NCBI RefSeq assembly: GCF_000011245.1
Contig: NC_004193.1
Location: forward strand, 2,210,501 to 2,274,500
Direction of reading: 5' to 3'
Length of the DNA stretch: 64,000 nt
Source of the DNA: Oceanobacillus iheyensis HTE831
Lineage (GTDB): Bacteria > Bacillota > Bacilli > Bacillales > Amphibacillaceae
Shown: one piece after another, positions 53,775 through 61,638 of the stretch
How positions within the stretch are numbered: the first letter of the stretch is position 1
How the letters are laid out: the number at the start of each line of letters is the position of its first letter
The notes under the pieces: model-generated
Seen by the model: only the letters and a program-made list of their open reading frames with translations
Told to the model about the DNA's origin: nothing
Databases searched by the model: none
Made by a program: the position numbers and the translations under genes

Positions 53775-53817
53775 AGAAGTTCAAAATGTTACCTATAAGA
53801 TAACCTTTTGAACTTCT
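53775..53817 (-). terminator. Stem-loop between ccpA and motP
   Basis: AGAAGTTCAAAA / TTTTGAACTTCT 12-bp outer stem plus inner GGTTA / TAAC. The T tract is poor, so it is likely an attenuating rather than complete terminator. In B. subtilis a mutation in the equivalent ccpA-motPS stem-loop raises motPS expression. Confidence 0.75.
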
Positions 53818-53844
53818 ATTCATCTATACCTTTTATCGGTATTA

Positions 53845-54843
53845 TTATTGAATTGTTGAGTTTCTAAACTCAATTCGATGAGGTAAAACAACATTTTTTT
53901 CATCGACTTGCTCTTTGTTCATATATTTCGTTAACAATCGCATCCCTACTGCGCCTATATCATATGTTGGTTGTACGATAGTTGTCAATGTAGGTCGAAC
54001 CATTGTTGATAAGCGAATGTTATCAAAGCCAAATACTTCTAAGTCATTAGGCACATCAAGTCCTTTATCCTGAGCTCCATGGATAACTCCTAATGCTATT
54101 TCATCGTACATAACAAACACAGCATTAGGCTGGTCATCTAAACCTATAAGATATTCTACTGCTTCAATTCCAGTTTGATAAGCATACTCATCTTTATATA
54201 TATAATCTTCATTTACTTCTATATTTGCTTCTTTTAACGCTCTTAGATAACCACTGGTTTTCAAGTTGTTTACACTAGTGTCTGCTTTACTTCCAACTAA
54301 TGCAGGCTGCTTATTTCCTTTTTGTATTAATTGCTTTGTTGCTTCATATGCAGCAAGTTCATAATCAATATTCACTGAAGGAATAGTATCTGTTGGATCA
54401 TATGTGGAAGCTAATACGACAGGAACTGACGAAGTTTGAAATTGGTGAATATGTTCTTCTGAAATATTACCACCCATAAACAGTATTCCATCAACCTGCT
54501 TTTCCAGCATGGTATTAATTAATTCTAATTCCTTATCCTTGTTTTGATCCGAACTACTCAAAATTATATTATATTTATACATGGTAGCAATATCTTCAAT
54601 CCCACGCGCTAGTTCTGAAAAGAATATATTGGAGATATCAGGAATAATCGCTCCAACAGTTGTTGTCTTTTTACTTGCAAGCCCTCTTGCTACAGCATTG
54701 GGACGATATCCAAGTTGTTCAATTGTTGCTAATACTTTCTTTCTTGTTGTTGGTTTCACATTCGGGTTTCCGTTAACCACACGAGAAACCGTAGCCATGG
54801 AGACATTTGCTTCTCTTGCTACATCGTAAATAGTCACATTCAT
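53845..54843 (-). CDS. ccpA: Catabolite control protein A
   Basis: LacI-family global regulator that, with HPr-Ser-P, binds cre sites. 332 aa. HTH and hinge at the N-terminus ([45 protein letters not shown]), then the periplasmic-binding-protein core (about 60-330). GGAGG precedes the ATG. Order aroA-ccpA-motPS is conserved. A matching cre is visible before the acyl-CoA ligase gene. Confidence 0.97.
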   Translation of the reverse strand: MNVTIYDVAREANVSMATVSRVVNGNPNVKPTTRKKVLATIEQLGYRPNAVARGLASKKTTTVGAIIPDISNIFFSELARGIEDIATMYKYNIILSSSDQNKDKELELINTMLEKQVDGILFMGGNISEEHIHQFQTSSVPVVLASTYDPTDTIPSVNIDYELAAYEATKQLIQKGNKQPALVGSKADTSVNNLKTSGYLRALKEANIEVNEDYIYKDEYAYQTGIEAVEYLIGLDDQPNAVFVMYDEIALGVIHGAQDKGLDVPNDLEVFGFDNIRLSTMVRPTLTTIVQPTYDIGAVGMRLLTKYMNKEQVDEKNVVLPHRIEFRNSTIQ

Positions 54844-54925
54844 TATATATACCTCCTATTAGACACTCACTCATCACCAAAATCTAGTGGTGCAAGCTTC
54901 ATTTGCGATCATGTAGTAAAGAATA

Positions 54926-54955
54926 TTTATACTTTCTAAACTGACAAAATGACAA
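54926..54955 (-). promoter_or_regulatory. Probable ccpA promoter
   Basis: -35 TTGTCA (54950-54955), 18-bp spacer, -10 TATAAA (54926-54931) on the minus strand. A second overlapping TTGTCA lies 9 bases downstream. Confidence 0.5.
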
Positions 54956-55281
54956 TATCCACTGTTCTTTCTATATATGATACTCTAACGTGAAAAAAAT
55001 TACAAAGTTTTCATGTAAACAAAATGAAAATTTTTCATAACTGTTTTCATTCTTGTCAAAAATACCAGTTTCTAACTACTGAATCAAGTTTTTTAACATT
55101 TACTGTTAGATTTAATTAAAAAATGAAAAACACTTTCTGTTTGAATTTCTCCTCTAGTTAAAGGTATTCTCTAAGTAGTTTGAACACAATGAGAGATTTA
55201 CACACAGTATTCCCTATTAAGACTATTACATATCCGTCTATTACTACACATGAGATAAATTTGTCTCCTTTTACATATGCC

Positions 55282-55322
55282 AAAATGCTCCCCTTTAAAC
55301 TTTTTAAAGAGGAGCATTTTTC
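55282..55322. terminator. Terminator after aroA
   Basis: AAAATGCTCC-CTTTAAA / TTTAAAGAGGAGCATTTTT hairpin, T runs on both sides. Confidence 0.85.
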
Positions 55323-55343
55323 AGTACACAATTATAAATTTGC

Positions 55344-56417
55344 TTATTTCAAACGACCTTCTACTTCTTTAATTTCTTTATAGAATTGATCGAAAGTTGG
55401 AATATCCATTTGTTGAGCAGAATCAGATAATGCTACTGCAGGATCAGGATGTACTTCTGCCATTACACCATCTGCACCAACCGCTATTGCTGCTTTTGCT
55501 GTTGGCAGCAAGAGGTCTCTACGACCAGTGGAATGCGTAACGTCCACCATAACTGGTAAATGCGTTTCTTTCTTTAATATTGGTACTGCTGATATATCCA
55601 ATGTATTTCTTGTTGCTTTTTCGTATGTTCGAATACCACGTTCACAAAGGATAATGTCCCCATTTCCTCTAGACATAATGTATTCTGCGGCATTTATAAA
55701 TTCTGAAATGGTAGCAGAAAGTCCTCTTTTTAATAATACAGGTTTTTTCGCATCGCCTGCTGCTTTAAGTAATTCAAAGTTTTGCATATTTCTAGCACCA
55801 ATTTGAATAACATCTATATAATCGATTGCTTCTTCAATATGAGCAGGATTCACAATTTCACTAATTACTGCTAAATCATATTCGTCTGCCACTTTTTTAA
55901 GTATTTGTAACCCTTCTACTCCTAAACCTTGGAAATCATACGGAGAAGTACGAGGCTTAAATGCTCCACCTCGAAGTAGTTTTAGGCCTTTTTCTTTTAC
56001 CGATTGAGCTACAGCTGCAACTTGCTCATAACTCTCAACTGCACATGGTCCAAAAACATAACTTAATTCACCATTTCCAACTTCTTTTCCTTTTAAATTA
56101 ACTACAGTATTCTCTGGTTTCTTCTTACGTGATACTAATAAAGCTTTACTATGATCATCTTCCTGCAACTCTAAACTTGCTTTAAAGATTTCTTTAAATA
56201 TATGTTCTAACGTAGCATCTTGGAATGGCCCGTTATTATTCTCTTTAATATAATCTAGCATTTCTCGTTCACGAACTGGGTCAAAGCGAATAATGCTCTG
56301 TTTCGTTTTTAATTTCCCTATTTCTTGTACAACACTTGCACGTTGATTGATTAAATCTAGTATTTCTAGATTTATATCATCCATTTGCTGTCTTAGTTGG
56401 TCCATTTCATTACTCAT
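55344..56417 (-). CDS. aroA: Chorismate mutase-DAHP synthase fusion
   Basis: First enzyme of aromatic amino acid synthesis. 357 aa, the B. subtilis AroA(G) length. Residues 1-90 are an AroQ chorismate mutase domain ([33 protein letters not shown]) that also senses prephenate/chorismate feedback. Residues 100-357 are DAHP synthase ([43 protein letters not shown]). Start at the ATG after AAGGAGCGTGTCAA; the 18-codon upstream extension covers this ribosome-binding site. Confidence 0.95.
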   Translation of the reverse strand: MSNEMDQLRQQMDDINLEILDLINQRASVVQEIGKLKTKQSIIRFDPVREREMLDYIKENNNGPFQDATLEHIFKEIFKASLELQEDDHSKALLVSRKKKPENTVVNLKGKEVGNGELSYVFGPCAVESYEQVAAVAQSVKEKGLKLLRGGAFKPRTSPYDFQGLGVEGLQILKKVADEYDLAVISEIVNPAHIEEAIDYIDVIQIGARNMQNFELLKAAGDAKKPVLLKRGLSATISEFINAAEYIMSRGNGDIILCERGIRTYEKATRNTLDISAVPILKKETHLPVMVDVTHSTGRRDLLLPTAKAAIAVGADGVMAEVHPDPAVALSDSAQQMDIPTFDQFYKEIKEVEGRLK

Positions 56418-56573
56418 TTGACACGCTCCTTGAAGATACAATTTATATTCTTTTCGAATAATTAGAGACAATTATAGCTAAAATTTTTTCATTTGTCACC
56501 ATTAAGTTTATAATAAATTTAGAATGATATAATTATATCAATAGTTTACGAGAAAGAAGGGAGCTTTATACCT

Positions 56574-58685
56574 ATGCCTCATACCATGTTTGCACTAGAT
56601 ATTGGTACGCGCTCCGTTACTGGTATTTTATTAGAAATGGAAGAAAGCACTTATGAAGTCTTCGATTATGTAGAAATAGAACATACAGAACGGTCCATGC
56701 GAGATGGTCAGATACATCATGTTGTTGCTGTAGCTGAAGTGATCAAACAAGTAAAGCAAACATTAGAAGAAAGAAATGGTCTTACGTTAAAAACTGCTTG
56801 TGTAGCAGCTGCTGGACGCTCTTTAAAGACAGCAAAGGCAAAAGCAACTATCACACTTAATAATCAACCAATTACGAACCAAGAAGAAATAAAACACATG
56901 GAACTTTTAGCTGTTCAACAAGCTCAACGCAATCTAGTGATCGAAGAAAATCAGGATACTATAATGCACTATTGCGTCGGGTATTCTGTACTAAAATATC
57001 AATTAGATAATGAGGACATCGGATCATTTATTGATCAACAAGGAGATACTGCAACCGTACATATTATCGCTACGTTTCTACCGAAAGTCGTAGTTGAATC
57101 TCTTTTGGCTGCACTTCAACGCGCAGAATTAGAAATGGAAGCATTGACTTTAGAACCAATTGCGGCTATACAAGTATTAATCCCAGAATCTATGCGAAGA
57201 TTAAATGTTGCTTTGGTCGATATTGGAGCCGGTACAAGCGATATTGCACTAACTGACCAAGGAACGGTAATTGCTTATGGTATGGTTCCTGTTGCCGGAG
57301 ATGAAATCACAGAAGCAATAAGTGATCATTACTTATTAGATTTTCCGAAAGCAGAACAAATGAAACGCCAAATTGTTAATGATGGTGAATCACAGATAGA
57401 AGATATATTGGGTTTTGAGACAAATGTTACCTACAATCAATGTGTTGAGGATATTCGTTCTTCCATACATCATTTATCTGATCAAATCACAGAAGAAATC
57501 CTCAGACTAAATGAAAAAGTACCACGTGCTGTCATGCTTGTTGGAGGAGGAAGTTTAACTCCCGAACTCAGCAAAAACATTGCTGCCAACCTAGAATTAC
57601 CTGAAAATAGAGTGGCGATCAGAGGCATTGAAGCCATTGCAAGCTTAAGTAAGACTGCTCGCACACCACAAGGACCGGCTTTTGTAACTCCTATTGGTAT
57701 TGCAATTGCAGCCAGCCAAAATCCAGTTCATTATGTGACAGTTACTGTGAATAAGAATCGTGTTCGTATGTTTGAAATGAAAAAATTAACGGTAGGAGAT
57801 TGTATTATTCAGTCAGGAATTGATACAAATAAACTATATGGAAATTCAGGAACAGATATTTCCATAGTCGTAAACGGACGAGACTTAGCTATCCCAGGAA
57901 CTGCTGGGGAGCCTCCTGTAATATATGTTAATTCGGAATTAGCGTCCATTGATGATTCCGTAAAAAACGGCGATATTATTGATGTACAAACAGGAGCTTC
58001 AGGTAATTCTCCTCATTTACAGTTAAATGAAATTATCGATCCACCTAAACTAACTATTTATTATGGACAAGAGCTTGTTACACTTCCTACAAAAATATTA
58101 GTTAATGGACTAGAACGTAGTATGGACTATATTATCCTAGATAAAGATAAAATAGAGTGGAAAGAAAAGCTAACGGTACTAGATTTTATAGAATTAAAAT
58201 CAATTCCTACAAAAGATGACTTTAACGTATATGTGAATAATCGAGAATTTACAATTCCAGAAGCAATAACAACTATCCATATTAATGGCCGAAAAGGTAC
58301 AAAAGAATCCACTATCTCTACTAATGATAAGTTGGAGATTTCATCCTTTATATCTCCATCTGTATCTGATCTTTTACATCAATTAGATATAAAGATGGAA
58401 CAAACATGTGAAATTATGTTTAATAACCAACCTCTTGTTATAAGTCAGCCAATTGCATGGGTATATCGAAATCATGAGCAATTGGCTAAAGATTCTTTAC
58501 TATATAATGGAGATCACATTCAATTAAAGGAAGACGTCCTAAAACCATTTATTTTTCAAGATATTTTTCGTTTTATCTCATTAGATATTTATAATCTAGA
58601 TCCTGGATTTAAAATCTATCGAAACGATCAACCGTCTTCATTTGATGAAACGATCCATCCAGGGGATCGACTAGAAATCAAATAA
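56574..58685 (+). CDS. FtsA-like actin-fold protein with long C-terminal extension
   Basis: 703 aa. The first ~390 residues are FtsA/PilM-like: phosphate-1 motif MFALDIGTRSVTGI, SHS2-like insert around 90-180, phosphate-2 LVDIGAGTSDIA, and adenosine motif VMLVGGGSLTPELSK. The remaining ~310 residues contain about five short beta-rich modules of a (V/I)xVNG...I..GD.I.I pattern. No ftsZ or dcw genes adjoin, so this is not the division FtsA but a paralogue, perhaps membrane- or envelope-associated. No signal peptide or helix anchor is obvious. GAAGGGAG precedes the ATG. Confidence 0.75.
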   Translation: MPHTMFALDIGTRSVTGILLEMEESTYEVFDYVEIEHTERSMRDGQIHHVVAVAEVIKQVKQTLEERNGLTLKTACVAAAGRSLKTAKAKATITLNNQPITNQEEIKHMELLAVQQAQRNLVIEENQDTIMHYCVGYSVLKYQLDNEDIGSFIDQQGDTATVHIIATFLPKVVVESLLAALQRAELEMEALTLEPIAAIQVLIPESMRRLNVALVDIGAGTSDIALTDQGTVIAYGMVPVAGDEITEAISDHYLLDFPKAEQMKRQIVNDGESQIEDILGFETNVTYNQCVEDIRSSIHHLSDQITEEILRLNEKVPRAVMLVGGGSLTPELSKNIAANLELPENRVAIRGIEAIASLSKTARTPQGPAFVTPIGIAIAASQNPVHYVTVTVNKNRVRMFEMKKLTVGDCIIQSGIDTNKLYGNSGTDISIVVNGRDLAIPGTAGEPPVIYVNSELASIDDSVKNGDIIDVQTGASGNSPHLQLNEIIDPPKLTIYYGQELVTLPTKILVNGLERSMDYIILDKDKIEWKEKLTVLDFIELKSIPTKDDFNVYVNNREFTIPEAITTIHINGRKGTKESTISTNDKLEISSFISPSVSDLLHQLDIKMEQTCEIMFNNQPLVISQPIAWVYRNHEQLAKDSLLYNGDHIQLKEDVLKPFIFQDIFRFISLDIYNLDPGFKIYRNDQPSSFDETIHPGDRLEIK

Positions 58686-58691
58686 AAAGAT

Positions 58692-58728
58692 AAAAGACTT
58701 GGAGGTATTAATACCTCCAAGCCTTTTA
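58692..58728. terminator. Bidirectional terminator between FtsA-like gene and ytxH
   Basis: Perfect 24-bp palindrome CTTGGAGGTATT / AATACCTCCAAG flanked by AAAAG and CTTTT. Confidence 0.9.
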
Positions 58729-58739
58729 TTATTTACCAC

Positions 58740-59255
58740 TTATTTTTTAACTTCTTGTGCTTCTTTTTTTGATGTGTTTTTTGCTTCTGCTTTCTTCTTT
58801 GTTGCTTCAACTTCCAACTCTGCTTTTTTTATCTCTGCATCTGCTTGAATTTCTTTTTTCTTATTTGATGCGTCTTCTTTCACTTCTCCTACTTTTTCAG
58901 CTGCATTATCTTTAAATTCAGAAGCCTTCTTCTTTACATTGTCTGTAAAATCTTGTGATTTTGATGCAACTGATTTTGAAAGATCTGAAGTTGTATCCAT
59001 CGCTTTCTTCTTAAATTCTTTAGATGTTGTATATGCCTTATCTTTCCACTCTGAGCCTTTTTCTTGAGCAACAATTTTCCATCCGTCTGCACGATGCTTC
59101 ACTTGTACAGCACCATCATTTATATCACCACGTAAATCTTTTCCAGACTTCGGAGCAAAAAGTAGTGCTGCAGATGCCCCAACTAGTCCTCCTATTAGTG
59201 ATCCGATAAGAAAGTCCTTCGTGTTAATTTGATTATTATCTTGATTATCAGCCAT
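58740..59255 (-). CDS. ytxH: YtxH stress protein with LEA-like repeats
   Basis: 171 aa. Gly-rich hydrophobic YtxH segment (about 12-33: FLIGSLIGGLVGASAALLFAPKSGKDLR), then a long Lys/Ala/Glu helix with 11-residue-like repeats (about 60-171) resembling LEA desiccation proteins. In B. subtilis the ytxGHJ operon is induced by general stress through SigB. Follows ytxG by 20 bases. Confidence 0.9.
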   Translation of the reverse strand: MADNQDNNQINTKDFLIGSLIGGLVGASAALLFAPKSGKDLRGDINDGAVQVKHRADGWKIVAQEKGSEWKDKAYTTSKEFKKKAMDTTSDLSKSVASKSQDFTDNVKKKASEFKDNAAEKVGEVKEDASNKKKEIQADAEIKKAELEVEATKKKAEAKNTSKKEAQEVKK

Positions 59256-59275
59256 ATCGTATTACCTCCTAAGTA

Positions 59276-59689
59276 TTATTTCGATTTATTCTTTCTGTTA
59301 TTCCAGAATTCAAACAGCGATGCACCCCATTTAACTGCTTGTGCTGCTTTTTCCTGATCTTCTTTCGAATGTTTAGAAATAATTTTTGATAGATGTGCTA
59401 ATGTCTGATTAAAATCTTGAAGCGTATTTCCAATTCCTTTTGCACTTTCAAACAGACTATCTAATTTTGATGATTTTTGATTCATATCTTCTGCAAGTCG
59501 ATTCGTCTTATTTAATAATTGTGTAGCCTCGGATGTTACACCTTGCATTTGCTTTTCCAGCCCTTGCAATGTACCTGAAACATCATTTAGTGTTTGCTTT
59601 GTTGCTTTAAGTGTAATAATTACATAAACCACCAGTATTACAAAAGCAAGAGCTGCAATCCCTGCGGCAATGTATAGTATGATTTCCAT
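59276..59689 (-). CDS. ytxG: YtxG, DUF948 membrane protein
   Basis: 137 aa. One N-terminal membrane helix (about 3-28) and a coiled-coil domain with heptad-like leucines typical of DUF948 (TLQGLEKQMQGVTSEATQLL). General stress operon with ytxH behind a SigB-type promoter. No ytxJ follows. Confidence 0.9.
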   Translation of the reverse strand: MEIILYIAAGIAALAFVILVVYVIITLKATKQTLNDVSGTLQGLEKQMQGVTSEATQLLNKTNRLAEDMNQKSSKLDSLFESAKGIGNTLQDFNQTLAHLSKIISKHSKEDQEKAAQAVKWGASLFEFWNNRKNKSK

Positions 59690-59773
59690 TTTTTCTAATC
59701 AGCTCCTTTTATGTTGGTTGTTCAGGTTATACAGCTCAAATGTATAAGGGCTTATTAGTATCTTGTTCGTTTT

Positions 59774-59798
59774 ATTCCCGAAATTCAATTTTATAAAC
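59774..59798 (-). promoter_or_regulatory. SigB promoter of ytxGH
   Basis: -35 GTTTAT (59793-59798), 13-bp spacer, -10 GGGAAT (59774-59779) on the minus strand. Matches the general stress consensus GTTTAA-N12-14-GGGWAW. Confidence 0.75.
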
Positions 59799-59884
59799 CT
59801 ATGTAATTTCTATTTGAACTGTACATCCATTGTATATTATTTCCCATAATTTGTACAAATACTAACATTTTCATGTTAAAAAAT

Positions 59885-59921
59885 ACAAAAAACCGAGCCT
59901 TATTTTCTAAAGCTCGGTTCA
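59885..59921 (-). terminator. Terminator after murC
   Basis: AACCGAGC / GCTCGGTT stem followed by T6 on the minus strand. Confidence 0.88.
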
Positions 59922-59924
59922 TAA

Positions 59925-61241
59925 TTAATCTTGAAAATTTGTTGATTTAGTAGTTGTTTCTTCATAAGCAGCCTGGAATTTCTGAATATCTCCCGCTCCC
60001 ATAAATATTAGAACACTATCTTTAAATTCTTGTAAAACTTCTGTTTCCTTTAAAGATAATAATTGACTGTTAGGAATTAATTTCTGCAAATCATTAATGG
60101 TTAACTGTCCTGAATCTTCACGTGCCGATTTAAATATATCACACAGATATACATTATCCGCTTCATTTAGACTATCTGCAAACTCTTTTAAGAATGTTTT
60201 TGTACGAGTAAATGTATGTGGTTGGAAAATAGCTACCACATTTTTATTTGGATATTTTTTCCTTGCAGACTCTATTGTAACAGATATTTCTTTAGGGTGA
60301 TGTGCATAATCATCAATAACAATTTGTGATCCTATTTCCTTTTCTGTGAATCGACGTTTAACTCCTTCAAAGGTATCCAATTGTTTCATATGCTCAACGG
60401 AAATCCCTTCATAATGACAAATGGCAATAACAGCCAGTGCATTCAATACCGTATGATTTCCATACGTAGGAATTATAAAGTGATCATAGTAGGTGTTCCG
60501 TACAAATACGTCAAATTCAGTGCCATTTGCTGTTTCTACTACGTTTTGTGCCTGAAAATCATTAGAATCATTAAAACCATAGTAGATGACAGGTACCTTT
60601 GTATGAATTCCTTGTAATTGTTCATCATCACCGCATGCCACAATACACTTTTTAACTCGATCTGCCATAGACTGAAATGCATCAACGACATCATCTAAAC
60701 TTGTAAAGTAATCTGGATGATCGAAATCAATATTCGTCATAATCGCATAATCAGGCTCGTATTTTAAAAAGTGTCTACGATACTCACATGCTTCAAAAAC
60801 AAAATATTCGCTATCTACATGACCATTGCCAGTTCCATCCCCAATTAAATAGGAGATTGGATAAGCAGATTTTAAAACATGTGATAACAAACCAGTCGTT
60901 GAAGTTTTCCCATGCGCTCCAGTGACTGCAATACTTGTGTACTGTTTTAGCCATTCACCTAGAAACTCATGATAACGGTAAAATTTACATCCAAGCTCTT
61001 TAGCCTTCTGAATTTCAATATGATCATCAGAAAACGCATTACCTGCAATTATTGTATAATCTTCTTTAATATTTTCTTTAGAAAACGGTAAAATAGTAAT
61101 ATTTTTTTGCTCTAACGCTTCTTGAGTAAAGAAACGCTTTTCAAAATCAGATCCTTGCACTTTTTCTCCAGAGTCATGAAGAATTTGTGCAAGTGCACTC
61201 ATTCCAGTTCCTTTTATACCTATAAAATGGTAAGTTGTCAT
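59925..61241 (-). CDS. murC: UDP-N-acetylmuramate-L-alanine ligase
   Basis: Adds L-Ala to UDP-MurNAc in peptidoglycan synthesis. 438 aa. N-terminal UDP-binding domain ([15 protein letters not shown]), central ATPase with [11 protein letters not shown] (about 107-117) and [16 protein letters not shown]-terminal domain with [15 protein letters not shown] ribosome-binding site. It lies next to sftA and ytxGH as in B. subtilis. Confidence 0.97.
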   Translation of the reverse strand: MTTYHFIGIKGTGMSALAQILHDSGEKVQGSDFEKRFFTQEALEQKNITILPFSKENIKEDYTIIAGNAFSDDHIEIQKAKELGCKFYRYHEFLGEWLKQYTSIAVTGAHGKTSTTGLLSHVLKSAYPISYLIGDGTGNGHVDSEYFVFEACEYRRHFLKYEPDYAIMTNIDFDHPDYFTSLDDVVDAFQSMADRVKKCIVACGDDEQLQGIHTKVPVIYYGFNDSNDFQAQNVVETANGTEFDVFVRNTYYDHFIIPTYGNHTVLNALAVIAICHYEGISVEHMKQLDTFEGVKRRFTEKEIGSQIVIDDYAHHPKEISVTIESARKKYPNKNVVAIFQPHTFTRTKTFLKEFADSLNEADNVYLCDIFKSAREDSGQLTINDLQKLIPNSQLLSLKETEVLQEFKDSVLIFMGAGDIQKFQAAYEETTTKSTNFQD

Positions 61242-61638
61242 AAACGAACCTCCAACATGTTCTTACAATCATTCATTCTTATGATGTTTAGTACTTTTTC
61301 ATACCGGTACATTATAGCAAAAAATCGATCTCTTTCAAACTTAAATATATTTATTCCGTATGTTTTTCCAGTTTTCACCTTTTATGCTTCTTTATACATT
61401 TATCTTTTGCTCTACATTTCTGTTTATTACTTTTAAATATAATACAGGATACACCTACATATATAACGAATCCTTGGTTTTATTCAAAACAGTTCTCGCA
61501 CTCTTTACCCCAGTGTATACAATTACTAGGTAAGATGTTCTTACACTAGCTTTAATAGCTATGAGGAGTTTCCCGTATTATTTTTTTAATGCATCTTATG
61601 GCTAACTATTACTAGGAATGAATTTATCACCATTTCTT
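61242..61638. other. Gene-free region between sftA and murC
   Basis: 397 AT-rich bases. The only structure seen is GTAAGA-tgt-TCTTAC around 61530, inside a longer CTAG-flanked dyad. It presumably contains the murC promoter, which I could not identify. Confidence 0.4.

Larger units (their letters stand above)
54844..55343. other. ccpA upstream region
   Basis: 500 bases without a gene. It contains the ccpA promoter and the aroA terminator. The section between (about 54960-55280) is AT-rich and shows no gene or clear structure. Confidence 0.5.
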
